A DNA stretch of 16,567 nt from DASZKW01 sp035552775. GTDB lineage: Bacteria > Actinomycetota > Acidimicrobiia > Acidimicrobiales > Palsa-688. A model generated the notes under the pieces. That model worked only from the letters and a program-made list of their open reading frames with translations. It was not told the origin of the DNA and searched no databases. Both the position numbers and the translations under genes were made by a program. The stretch is taken from NCBI GenBank assembly GCA_035552775.1, contig DASZKW010000065.1, positions 1 to 16,567 on the forward strand. The letters run 5' to 3'. This document shows positions 1 to 5,581 of this stretch, piece by piece; the stretch's first letter is position 1, and every line of letters begins with the position of its first letter.

Positions 1-135
1 CACCTGCCAAGTCGACACCTGCCAAGTCGACACCTGCCAAGTCGACACCTGCCAAGTCGACACCTGCCAAGTCGACACCTGCCAAGTCGACACCTGCCAA
101 GTCGACACCTGCCAAGTCGACACCTGCCAAGTCGA
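1..135 (+). repeat. 15-bp minisatellite, nine perfect copies
   Basis: The unit cacctgccaagtcga is repeated nine times without a mismatch and is in frame, coding PAKST each time. The first copy starts at base 1, so the array probably continues to the left. Perfect identity, including synonymous sites, points to recent slippage or an assembly that ended inside the array. Confidence 0.97.
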
Positions 136-359
136 CCAAAGCGGCCTCCAAGGCTCCGGCGAAGGCGCCGGCCAGAGCTGCTGACAAGGCACCGGCCAAG
201 GCTGCTGCCAAGACGGCATCGGCCGGAAAGTCAGCAGCGGCGACCAAGGCACCGGCCAAGGCTGCCAGCAAGACGGCGTCGGCAGGAAAGTCGGCGAAGT
301 CGACTACCAAGGCGGCTCCCGCTAAGGCCACAAAGTCCACCAAGTCAGCCAGGAAGTGA
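1..359 (+). CDS. C-terminal tail of HU / histone H1-like nucleoid protein (5' end outside window)
   Basis: An open frame enters from the left edge (first full codon at 3) and ends at TGA 357-359, so about 118 residues are visible. It begins with nine perfect PAKST pentapeptides, then a looser Lys/Ala/Pro/Ser tail with units such as KAPAKAP and AGKSA, and ends SARK. Such tails follow the HU fold in actinobacterial HU (HupB-type) proteins and also occur in bacterial histone H1-like proteins; they bind and compact DNA through lysines. The HU fold itself would lie upstream and is not seen, so HU versus H1-like cannot be decided. Seen: composition and repeats. Inferred: nucleoid association. The following gene is also a basic repeat protein 11 nt downstream, so the two may be co-expressed. 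Confidence 0.7.
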   Translation, partial: PAKSTPAKSTPAKSTPAKSTPAKSTPAKSTPAKSTPAKSTPAKSTKAASKAPAKAPARAADKAPAKAAAKTASAGKSAAATKAPAKAASKTASAGKSAKSTTKAAPAKATKSTKSARK

Positions 360-370
360 GGGGCGTCGAT

Positions 371-1240
371 ATGGCAACTGCCCAGAAGGGGCGCACTGCG
401 TCAACCGGTCCGTCGGCCAAGGCCATCAAGACAGCCAAAGGCACCAAGACAGCCAAAGGCACCAAGACAGCGACGGCCCGCCCGGCGCCCAAGGCCCCTG
501 AGCCCACCAAGGGCGCCAAGGCGACCAAGGCGACCAAGGCGACCGTGCGCCCGGCGGCCAAGGCCACCAAGGCCACCAAGGCGGCGACCGTGCGCCCGGC
601 GGCCAAGGCCACCAAGGCGACCAAGGCGGCGACCGTGCGCCCGGCGGCCAAGGCCACCAAGGCGACCAAGACGGCGACCGTGCGCCCGGCGGCCAAGGCC
701 ACCAAGGCGACCAAGACGGCGACCAAGGCGACCAAGACGGTGTCTGTCCGCCCGGCCGCCAAGGCTCCCAAGGCTCCCAAGGCCCCCAAGGCTCCTGAGC
801 CCACCCGGGCCACGAAGACCGCGACGGTGCGCCCGGACGCCAAGACTACCCGGGCAACCAAGACCGCTCATCCCGAGGCCAAGGCTCCTCAGGCCAAGGC
901 TCCTCAGGCCAAGGCGGCACGCCCCGCAACCAAGGTCGCCACCCCGTCGGCGAACGGGTCCCGTTCTGCGGCCAAGGAACCGAAGGCCAGCGCCACGCCG
1001 GCAAAGACGGCATCGCAACCCTCGCCGGCCGGCCGGGCCACCAAGGTGGCGGCATCAGCCACCAAGACGGCCCGATCAGCCGCCAGCAAGGCGACCCGCA
1101 CGGCGACGACGGCTACCGTCACCGCCACCCGCGCCGCCAAGACCGCCACCACGACAGCCACGAGGGTCGGCACCAAGGTGGCAGCGGCGGCAAAGGCAAA
1201 AACCGGAGGAACCCAACGGCGCTCGCGCCGCACTAGCTGA
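371..1240 (+). CDS. Lys/Ala/Thr-rich repetitive basic protein (histone H1-like)
   Basis: This gene codes for 289 residues made almost wholly of Lys, Ala, Thr, Pro and Arg, with no hydrophobic segment and no recognisable globular domain. Residues about 57-116 are four 15-residue units of the type TVRPAAKATKATKAA; later parts use KAPKAP, QAKAP and TATRAAKT motifs, ending in an Arg-rich RRSRRTS. Such composition is known from H1-like DNA-compacting proteins. A DNA- or RNA-binding role is inferred from charge only. I chose ATG 371 because GAGGGG at 359-364 is well placed as a ribosome-binding site; a GTG at 356 overlaps the upstream stop (GTGA) and is an alternative giving five more residues. A hairpin about 110 nt downstream may end the transcript. 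Confidence 0.7.
   Translation: MATAQKGRTASTGPSAKAIKTAKGTKTAKGTKTATARPAPKAPEPTKGAKATKATKATVRPAAKATKATKAATVRPAAKATKATKAATVRPAAKATKATKTATVRPAAKATKATKTATKATKTVSVRPAAKAPKAPKAPKAPEPTRATKTATVRPDAKTTRATKTAHPEAKAPQAKAPQAKAARPATKVATPSANGSRSAAKEPKASATPAKTASQPSPAGRATKVAASATKTARSAASKATRTATTATVTATRAAKTATTTATRVGTKVAAAAKAKTGGTQRRSRRTS
541..720 (+). repeat. 45-bp in-frame tandem repeat, four copies
   Basis: Units begin at 541, 586, 631 and 676, each starting gaccgtgcgcccggcggcc. They differ at only a few bases and encode TVRPAAKATKATK(A/T)A. Within each unit the ACCAAGGC motif is itself repeated. Confidence 0.93.
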
Positions 1241-1346
1241 CCCTCCCGCCCTCGGGTTTCGGACCGTGCGGTCATTCCCGCGGTACCGGCTCGAACTCCT
1301 CGGCATCGGTGGTGCCGGCGCCGTGATCCGCGTCGACCGGTCTGGT

Positions 1347-1368
1347 GGCCGCCCAAGGCTGGGCGGCC
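1347..1368. terminator. Hairpin, possible terminator (no U tract)
   Basis: GGCCGCCCA and TGGGCGGCC form a perfect 9-bp stem with the 4-nt loop AGGC. GTGATC (1323-1328) and GATCAC (1369-1374) can pair outside it, leaving an interior bulge. It lies about 107 bp after the basic-protein gene. No T run follows, which is common for actinobacterial terminator-like hairpins. The rest of 1241-1512 shows no gene. Confidence 0.5.
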
Positions 1369-1512
1369 GATCACAGTGGTCGGCTGCTCTGTCCGATCTA
1401 AGGGACCTCCCACCCCCCGGTCGTCCTCTCCGCCTGGCCATCATCACGAGGCTCCCCGAGGCACCGAGTGTCCTCCGCCTGAAGTTGCTCGCGTAAGTGT
1501 TAAATCTCGGGT

Positions 1513-1686
1513 ATGGCACGGACCGAACGTCCCAAGGCGATGCTGGAGCTAAACGACGAGGAGCGCGATCAGCTGTCGCGTTGGGCGCGGCGTGCGAAGT
1601 CGGCGCAGGCGTTGGCGTTGAGGTCGCGAATCGTGCTCGCCTGCGCGGAGGGTCTGTCGAACACAGCGGTGGCAAGTCCGTTCTAG
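1513..1686 (+). pseudogene. IS630-family transposase, N-terminal remnant
   Basis: ATG 1513 to TAG 1684 gives 57 residues, including LNDEERDQLSRWARRAKSA and RSRIVLACAEGLSNTAVA. This matches the start of IS630-type transposases, where the segment is the first part of the N-terminal helix-turn-helix region; the full protein is usually around 340-360 residues. It ends right after the 'NTAVA' position with SPF and a stop. In another frame (1698-1727) the sequence reads VDREVAAGT and then stops, which resembles the 'DREVPAGLDVH' stretch before a catalytic Asp in this family. An internal deletion joining the two ends is therefore possible. It cannot encode an active transposase: the DDE domain is absent. 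Confidence 0.75.
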
Positions 1687-1746
1687 GCGACTGTTCCGTC
1701 GACCGCGAAGTTGCGGCGGGGACGTGACGCTTGATCCACGGTTCGT

Positions 1747-2445
1747 TCAACCGATGACGGGTACCAGATCGGCGGGCACGTCGACATCCCATGCGAGCGG
1801 CGATCCGTGCACCGTGCGCACGGGCAGGCCCAACCGGTGGGCCTCGGTGACGTGGCGGGCGAACGAACCGGGCCCGTAGCTGAACGTGAACCCACAGCGC
1901 GCCGGGATGCCGACGACGTTGGTGCCGTCGTGGCGGCGATCAGGGACGAGGGTGACACCGGGGAAGCGGGCTAGCCATGCCAGGTCCGTCGCCAGGGGCA
2001 GATCAGCATGCGCGACCGCCACCTGCTCGGCACCGGCGCCGGCCAGTCGGGCGACGCCTTCTTGGACCGCCCCGTTGAGGCCCCTCCCCGGCTCCCAGAT
2101 GACCAGGGCACCGAGCTCACGGGCCCAGCTGGCAACCTCGCGGTCGTCGCACACCACGGCCACCGCCAAGTCGCCGGCGGCGCCCACCACCCGGGTGGCG
2201 AGCGTGCGGGCCAGGTCGGCGCGCCGGGCCGGACTAAGAGCGCCGGCCAGGCGCAGCTTGGCGTCGGAGAATGCCTTCACCGGCACGAGCAGGGCGCCCG
2301 GACCCAGCCAGCGGCCGCCGGGGCCGGCGGGGCCCGGCCAGCCGCTTCCCGAGCCGGAGAGGCGCCCCGAGCCCGGGGGATCGCCGGAGCCCGGGGGATC
2401 GCCGGAGCCACGCCTCAGCTGAGAGGCAGTCGGGCTCCGGGGCAC
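1747..2445 (-). CDS. cofC: 2-phospho-L-lactate / phosphoenolpyruvate guanylyltransferase (F420 biosynthesis)
   Basis: This 232-residue protein belongs to the CofC/FbiD family. These cytosolic enzymes transfer GMP from GTP to 2-phospho-L-lactate or, in actinobacteria, to phosphoenolpyruvate, forming the side-chain donor for coenzyme F420. The family signature is visible: ALLVPVKAFSDAKLRLA (from residue 51), CDDREVASWA, GRGLNGAVQEG, HADLPLA, then VPDRRHDGTNV and the WDVDVPADL C-terminus. GTG 2445 is chosen because a TAGGAT box lies exactly 7 nt before it; AGGA also sits about 8 nt upstream, so a leadered start would use the same codon. This start leaves an unusual Gly/Pro/Ser-rich leader of about 50 residues (GDPPGS repeats) before the fold. 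It is divergent from the rpiB-like gene. No other F420 gene is visible here. Confidence 0.85.
   Translation of the reverse strand: MPRSPTASQLRRGSGDPPGSGDPPGSGRLSGSGSGWPGPAGPGGRWLGPGALLVPVKAFSDAKLRLAGALSPARRADLARTLATRVVGAAGDLAVAVVCDDREVASWARELGALVIWEPGRGLNGAVQEGVARLAGAGAEQVAVAHADLPLATDLAWLARFPGVTLVPDRRHDGTNVVGIPARCGFTFSYGPGSFARHVTEAHRLGLPVRTVHGSPLAWDVDVPADLVPVIG
2369..2409 (-). repeat. 18-bp tandem repeat in the cofC leader
   Basis: gagcccgggggatcgccg occurs perfectly at 2369-2386 and 2387-2404, followed by a partial copy gagcc. On the minus strand it encodes the GDPPGS hexapeptide duplication near the cofC N-terminus. Confidence 0.9.
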
Positions 2446-2452
2446 GCTGAGG

Positions 2453-2458
2453 ATCCTA
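2453..2458 (-). promoter_or_regulatory. -10 box of cofC (leaderless type)
   Basis: On the minus strand TAGGAT is followed by 7 nt (cctcagc) and then the GTG start of cofC. It fits the actinobacterial TAnnnT box and places the transcript start at or next to the start codon. No clear -35 box. Confidence 0.5.
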
Positions 2459-2519
2459 GGGCGCCCGTGGGTCACCTGGACGGGGTCGCGTGCACTGGGC
2501 GGTGTGGGCGGGGCGCCGG

Positions 2520-2525
2520 TACGGT
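2520..2525 (+). promoter_or_regulatory. -10 box of the rpiB-like / ribD-like / selD unit
   Basis: TACGGT is followed by 6 nt (ggcgtg) and GTG 2532. No ribosome-binding site is evident, so leaderless translation is likely. It shares an 86-bp divergent region with the cofC promoter. Confidence 0.5.
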
Positions 2526-2531
2526 GGCGTG

Positions 2532-2939
2532 GTGCACGTGGCCTTCGGCACCGACGAGAGCAACGAGTTGACGGCGCTGATCCAAGAGGAGCTGGGCAGG
2601 CTTGGCCACGAGGTGCTCGCGGTGGCCGACCCCGAGCCCTGGCCCGACGCCGGCCGGTCGGTGGCCGAAGCGGTCGTCGGTGGCCGAGCGGATTTCGGGG
2701 TGGTGTGCTGCTGGACGGGCACCGGCGTCGCCATGGCGGCCAACAAGGTGGCCGGTGCTCGCGCCGCCCTCTGCACCGACGCGGAGACGGCGAGGGGTGC
2801 ACGGCGCTGGAACGACGCCAACGTTCTCGCCCTCGGGCTGCGCCTCACCTCTGGCCCGGTGGCACGCGAGATGCTCGACGTCTTCTTGGCGACCGAAGCC
2901 GACCCCTCCGAGGCGGCCAACGTCGCCAGGCTGGCGTGA
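2532..2939 (+). CDS. RpiB/LacA/LacB-family sugar-phosphate isomerase, divergent
   Basis: This 135-residue protein has the RpiB fold signature: VAFGTDESNEL at the N-terminus, FGVVCCWTGTGVAMAANKV in the middle and RRWNDANVLALG later. RpiB interconverts ribose-5-phosphate and ribulose-5-phosphate; LacAB act on galactose-6-phosphate. Compared with E. coli RpiB from memory, the catalytic Cys (second C of CCWTGTG) and following Thr are kept. The DH pair appears as DE, and the ring-opening His of QHNDTN is Trp in RRWNDAN. The substrate may therefore differ from ribose-5-phosphate. The start at GTG 2532 is supported by a TACGGT box 6 nt upstream; the in-frame GTGs at 2490 and 2529 are less likely. 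The stop lies 1 nt before the next start, so the genes are probably co-translated. Confidence 0.75.
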   Translation: MHVAFGTDESNELTALIQEELGRLGHEVLAVADPEPWPDAGRSVAEAVVGGRADFGVVCCWTGTGVAMAANKVAGARAALCTDAETARGARRWNDANVLALGLRLTSGPVAREMLDVFLATEADPSEAANVARLA

Positions 2940-2940
2940 G

Positions 2941-3759
2941 GTGCGGACACTCCTGCCCCACGCCGGCCACCACGCAGGCGCCGCCGGCCACGACGCCGGC
3001 GCCCCCGGCGGTGAGCTCAGCGACGAGGACATCGAAAGCCTGTACGCCCCGCCCGCCACCGGACGCCACGTACGGGCGAACTTCGTGGCGTCCCTCGACG
3101 GTGCGGTGGAGATAAAGCGCCGGAGCGGACCGCTCGGCTCCGACGACGACCACCGGGTGTTCGTCACCCTCCGGGCGCTGTCCGACGTCGTGTTGGTGGG
3201 GGCGGAGACGGCCCGCCAGGAGTCCTACGGTCCCGCCATCCTGAGCGGGGACCGGCGGGAGCGGCGCAGGCAAAGGGACCAGGCGCCGCTACCGCCGCTC
3301 GCGGTCGTGACGGGGCGAGCCCTCCTCGACCCCGCGAGCCGGATGTTTCGTGAACCCGAGGAAGGCGACCCCGCCGGCCCCCGCCCGATCGTGATCACCT
3401 GCGAGGCTGCCCCCGAGGTCCGTAGGCGCGCCCTTTCGGGGGTGGCCGAGGTCGTGGTCTGCGGGGGCGATGCGGTGGACATGGCCACTGCGCTCGACGC
3501 GCTCGTCGCCCGAGGACTGCGCCGGGTGCTGTGCGAGGGCGGCCCGACGTTGTTTACCGAGCTCGTGGCCGGGGGCCTGCTAGACGAACTGTGCCTGACC
3601 CACGCTCCGCTCCTCGCCGGTCCCGTCCGCACGGGGCTCACTGCCGGCGCCCCGTTGCGGGCACCGGTGAGCCTGCATCTCGACATGCTCCTCGCCGGTG
3701 ACGGCGCCCTCCTCGCCCGCTACCAGATCGACTCACGACCAAAGGACAAGCTCACATGA
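2941..3759 (+). CDS. RibD C-terminal-domain (pyrimidine reductase-like) protein
   Basis: These 272 residues belong to the RibD C-terminal / dihydrofolate reductase-like superfamily, which reduces the ribosyl group of 5-amino-6-(5-phosphoribosylamino)uracil with NADPH in riboflavin synthesis. Some stand-alone actinobacterial members have other or secondary activities. Visible motifs are NFVASLDGAV (47-56), GAETARQESYGPA (from 87), and LCEGGPTLFTELVAGGLLDE followed by HAPLLAG near the C-terminus, the usual NADPH- and substrate-site strands. There is no N-terminal deaminase domain, so it is not a full bifunctional RibD. The first 30 residues are His/Gly/Ala-rich and not conserved. GTG 2941 starts 1 nt after the previous stop; the 3' end overlaps selD by ATGA. 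The exact substrate cannot be read from sequence. Confidence 0.8.
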   Translation: MRTLLPHAGHHAGAAGHDAGAPGGELSDEDIESLYAPPATGRHVRANFVASLDGAVEIKRRSGPLGSDDDHRVFVTLRALSDVVLVGAETARQESYGPAILSGDRRERRRQRDQAPLPPLAVVTGRALLDPASRMFREPEEGDPAGPRPIVITCEAAPEVRRRALSGVAEVVVCGGDAVDMATALDALVARGLRRVLCEGGPTLFTELVAGGLLDELCLTHAPLLAGPVRTGLTAGAPLRAPVSLHLDMLLAGDGALLARYQIDSRPKDKLT

Positions 3760-4832
3760 CTCCACCCGCCACTACCAGCCAAGCGCCGGCCAGCGCGGCC
3801 GGGAGCACCGAGACCGTCGCCCTCACCGAGTGGACCTCGTGCGGGGGCTGCGCGGCGAAGTGGGGGGCGGCGCCACTCAGCGCCTTGGTGCGTGACCTGG
3901 CGGGCAGCACCGACCCGGCCCTCCTGGTGGGCCTGGCGCCCTTCGACGACGCGGCCGTCTACCGCCTGGGTGACGGACTGGCCCTGGTGTCGACCACCGA
4001 CTTCTTCCCGCCGCTGGTCGACGATCCCGGTGACTTCGGCGCCATCGCCGCCGCCAACGCGTGCTCGGACGTGTTCGCCATGGGGGGCCGTGTGGTGCTC
4101 GCCCTCAACGTCGCCGCCTTCCCCGAACGGCTGCCCGCAGCCGCCATCACCGCCATATTCGCAGCGGCCGCCGAAGTGGTGCGCGCCGCGGGGGGCACCG
4201 TGTCGGGCGGGCACACCATTCGCTCCGAGGAGCCCATATTCGGCCTCGCCGTCCAGGGTCTGGTCCATCCCGACCAGATCTGGACCAAGGCAGGGGCGCG
4301 GGCCGGCGACGCCTTGATGCTGTCCAAGCCGATCGGCACGGGCATCGTGCTCGCCGGCGGATCGCCCGCACACAAGGCGGCGGCGATCGTGCGCATGAGG
4401 GAGCTCAACCGGGGTGCGGCCGAGGCCCTGAGCGCCATCGACCGCCCCCGCGCCGTTACCGACATCACCGGCTACGGCCTGCTCGGCCATGGCTGGGAGA
4501 TGGCGGAGCGATCGGGGGCCGTGCTGCGCATGGACGCCGCACGCATCCCGCTCTACGAGGGTGCCGCCGAGGCGGCCGAGGCAGGGGTGCGCACGGGCGG
4601 CGACGCCCGCAACCGCGCTGCCCTCGCCGGCAGGGTGACCGTCGCCGCAGGGCTCGGTTCCTCGCCGGCCGGGTCCTCGAGCGAGGCCCTCGAGGCTCTG
4701 GCCTACGACCCCCAGACCTCGGGTGGCCTCCTCGCCGCCGTGGACCCAGACGACGTGGCCTTCCTGGCCGGATCCGGCTTCGTGGAGATCGGCAGTGTGG
4801 TCGCCGGCGCCCCCGGGGTGGAGCTGGTCTGA
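3756..4832 (+). CDS. selD: Selenide, water dikinase (selenophosphate synthetase)
   Basis: SelD makes selenophosphate from selenide and ATP, giving AMP and phosphate; the product feeds selenocysteine synthesis and tRNA 2-selenouridine. The 358-residue length is normal. Catalytic Cys32 and Lys35 lie in CGGCAAK, a cysteine (not Sec) form; the second Cys of E. coli GCGCK is Ala here. Further family blocks are FDDAAVY, STTDFFPPLVDDP, NACSDVFAMGG, GGHTI, EPIFGLAVQG, TDITGYGLLGH and DPQTSGGLL near the end. ATG 3756 overlaps the previous stop (ATGA), with AAAGGA at 3741-3746 as ribosome-binding site. No selA, selB, tRNA-Sec, selU-type gene or obvious selenoprotein occurs in this window, so the use of selenophosphate must be encoded elsewhere. 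Confidence 0.95.
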   Translation: MTPPATTSQAPASAAGSTETVALTEWTSCGGCAAKWGAAPLSALVRDLAGSTDPALLVGLAPFDDAAVYRLGDGLALVSTTDFFPPLVDDPGDFGAIAAANACSDVFAMGGRVVLALNVAAFPERLPAAAITAIFAAAAEVVRAAGGTVSGGHTIRSEEPIFGLAVQGLVHPDQIWTKAGARAGDALMLSKPIGTGIVLAGGSPAHKAAAIVRMRELNRGAAEALSAIDRPRAVTDITGYGLLGHGWEMAERSGAVLRMDAARIPLYEGAAEAAEAGVRTGGDARNRAALAGRVTVAAGLGSSPAGSSSEALEALAYDPQTSGGLLAAVDPDDVAFLAGSGFVEIGSVVAGAPGVELV

Positions 4833-4845
4833 CCGCCGGTCCAGC

Positions 4846-4851
4846 TACCGT
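4846..4851 (+). promoter_or_regulatory. -10 box of rnhB (leaderless type)
   Basis: TACCGT is followed by exactly 7 nt (cgcgccc) and ATG 4859. It lies in the 26-nt gap after selD, so rnhB may be transcribed on its own as well as by read-through. No ribosome-binding site is seen. Confidence 0.5.
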
Positions 4852-4858
4852 CGCGCCC

Positions 4859-5563
4859 ATGCCCGGCGCTCGCCCACAGCCTCCGAGCCTGGCGTTCGAG
4901 CGAGCGGCGTGGGATCTCGGCTGCGACGTTGTCGTCGGCGTGGACGAGGTGGGCCGGGGAGCCTGGGCGGGACCGCTCATGGTCGGCGCCGCGGTGTTGC
5001 CCCGGGACCGTCGCGTCTACCGGGTGCGTGATTCCAAGATGCTCACCGAGGACAACCGGGAGCGGCTCTTCGACCGGGTGGCGCGATGGTGCGTGGCCTG
5101 GGCTGTGGGGGCGGCCAGCCAACCGGAGTGCGACGAGCTAGGGATGGCCGAGGCGCAGCGCCTGGCCGCCCGTCGCGCCCTGGACGGGCTCGGCTGCGTC
5201 CCCGACCGGGTACTGGTGGACGGCAACTGGGACTTTGTCGGCCTGGGGTGCACGCAGCGAATAGTCAGGGGCGATTCCCTCTGCCTGTCCATCGCCGCCG
5301 CGTCGATCCTGGCAAAGGTGACACGGGACCGCCACATGCGAGGCGAGGCGGTCCACTACCCGGGCTACGACTTCGACCACAACAAGGGCTACCCGTGCCC
5401 CCGCCACAAGATGGCCCTCCAGGGCTACGGCCCGACGGCGATCCACCGCCGGACGTGGATCTTCATGGACTCCCTGGCGTGGCCGCTGCGCCAGTACCGG
5501 CCCGGCACCGGGCCGGATGTGATCGCCGATGGTGGCGCGCAGGGAAGCCTTTTCCCCTCCTGA
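4859..5563 (+). CDS. rnhB: Ribonuclease HII
   Basis: This 234-residue enzyme removes single ribonucleotides and RNA primers from RNA/DNA hybrids in the cytoplasm. The DEDD metal-binding set is present: Asp29 and Glu30 in GVDEVGRGAWAGP, Asp121 in LVDGNW and Asp139 in VRGDSLCLSIAAASILAK, with DSKML (58-62) and the KVTRDRHM helix as further signatures. The usual Ala of DEAGRG is Val. About 25 residues precede the fold, and the tail is short, ending QGSLFPS. ATG 4859 is the only start that fits the family length and has TACCGT 7 nt upstream. The ABC gene starts 18 nt downstream. Confidence 0.95.
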   Translation: MPGARPQPPSLAFERAAWDLGCDVVVGVDEVGRGAWAGPLMVGAAVLPRDRRVYRVRDSKMLTEDNRERLFDRVARWCVAWAVGAASQPECDELGMAEAQRLAARRALDGLGCVPDRVLVDGNWDFVGLGCTQRIVRGDSLCLSIAAASILAKVTRDRHMRGEAVHYPGYDFDHNKGYPCPRHKMALQGYGPTAIHRRTWIFMDSLAWPLRQYRPGTGPDVIADGGAQGSLFPS

Positions 5564-5567
5564 TCGT

Positions 5568-5573
5568 TAGCAT
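5568..5573 (+). promoter_or_regulatory. -10 box of the ABC exporter gene (leaderless type)
   Basis: TAGCAT is followed by 8 nt (cgctagaa) and ATG 5582, directly after the rnhB stop. No Shine-Dalgarno sequence is visible in the 18-nt gap. Confidence 0.45.
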
Positions 5574-5581
5574 CGCTAGAA

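Noticed and set aside
1..135. CRISPR-like array
   Set aside because: The 15-bp units are directly joined with no spacers and are in frame with a Lys/Ala-rich protein.
356..370. GTG 356 as start of the second basic protein
   Set aside because: The only purine-rich site for it lies 1 nt away, while ATG 371 has GAGGGG at proper distance; kept only as an alternative.
322..1018. Minus-strand Leu/Gly/Arg/Ala-rich frames over the basic-protein gene
   Set aside because: They are reverse readings of the same repeats, with no domain; the Lys-rich plus frame has a ribosome-binding site.
1739..1753. Small hairpin CGGTT-CGTTC-AACCG at the cofC stop as a terminator
   Set aside because: Only a 5-bp stem and no U tract on either strand; too weak to call.
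3756..4832. SelD as sign of a selenoprotein within the window
   Set aside because: SelD itself uses Cys, and none of the other frames shows an in-frame TGA with a conserved continuation.
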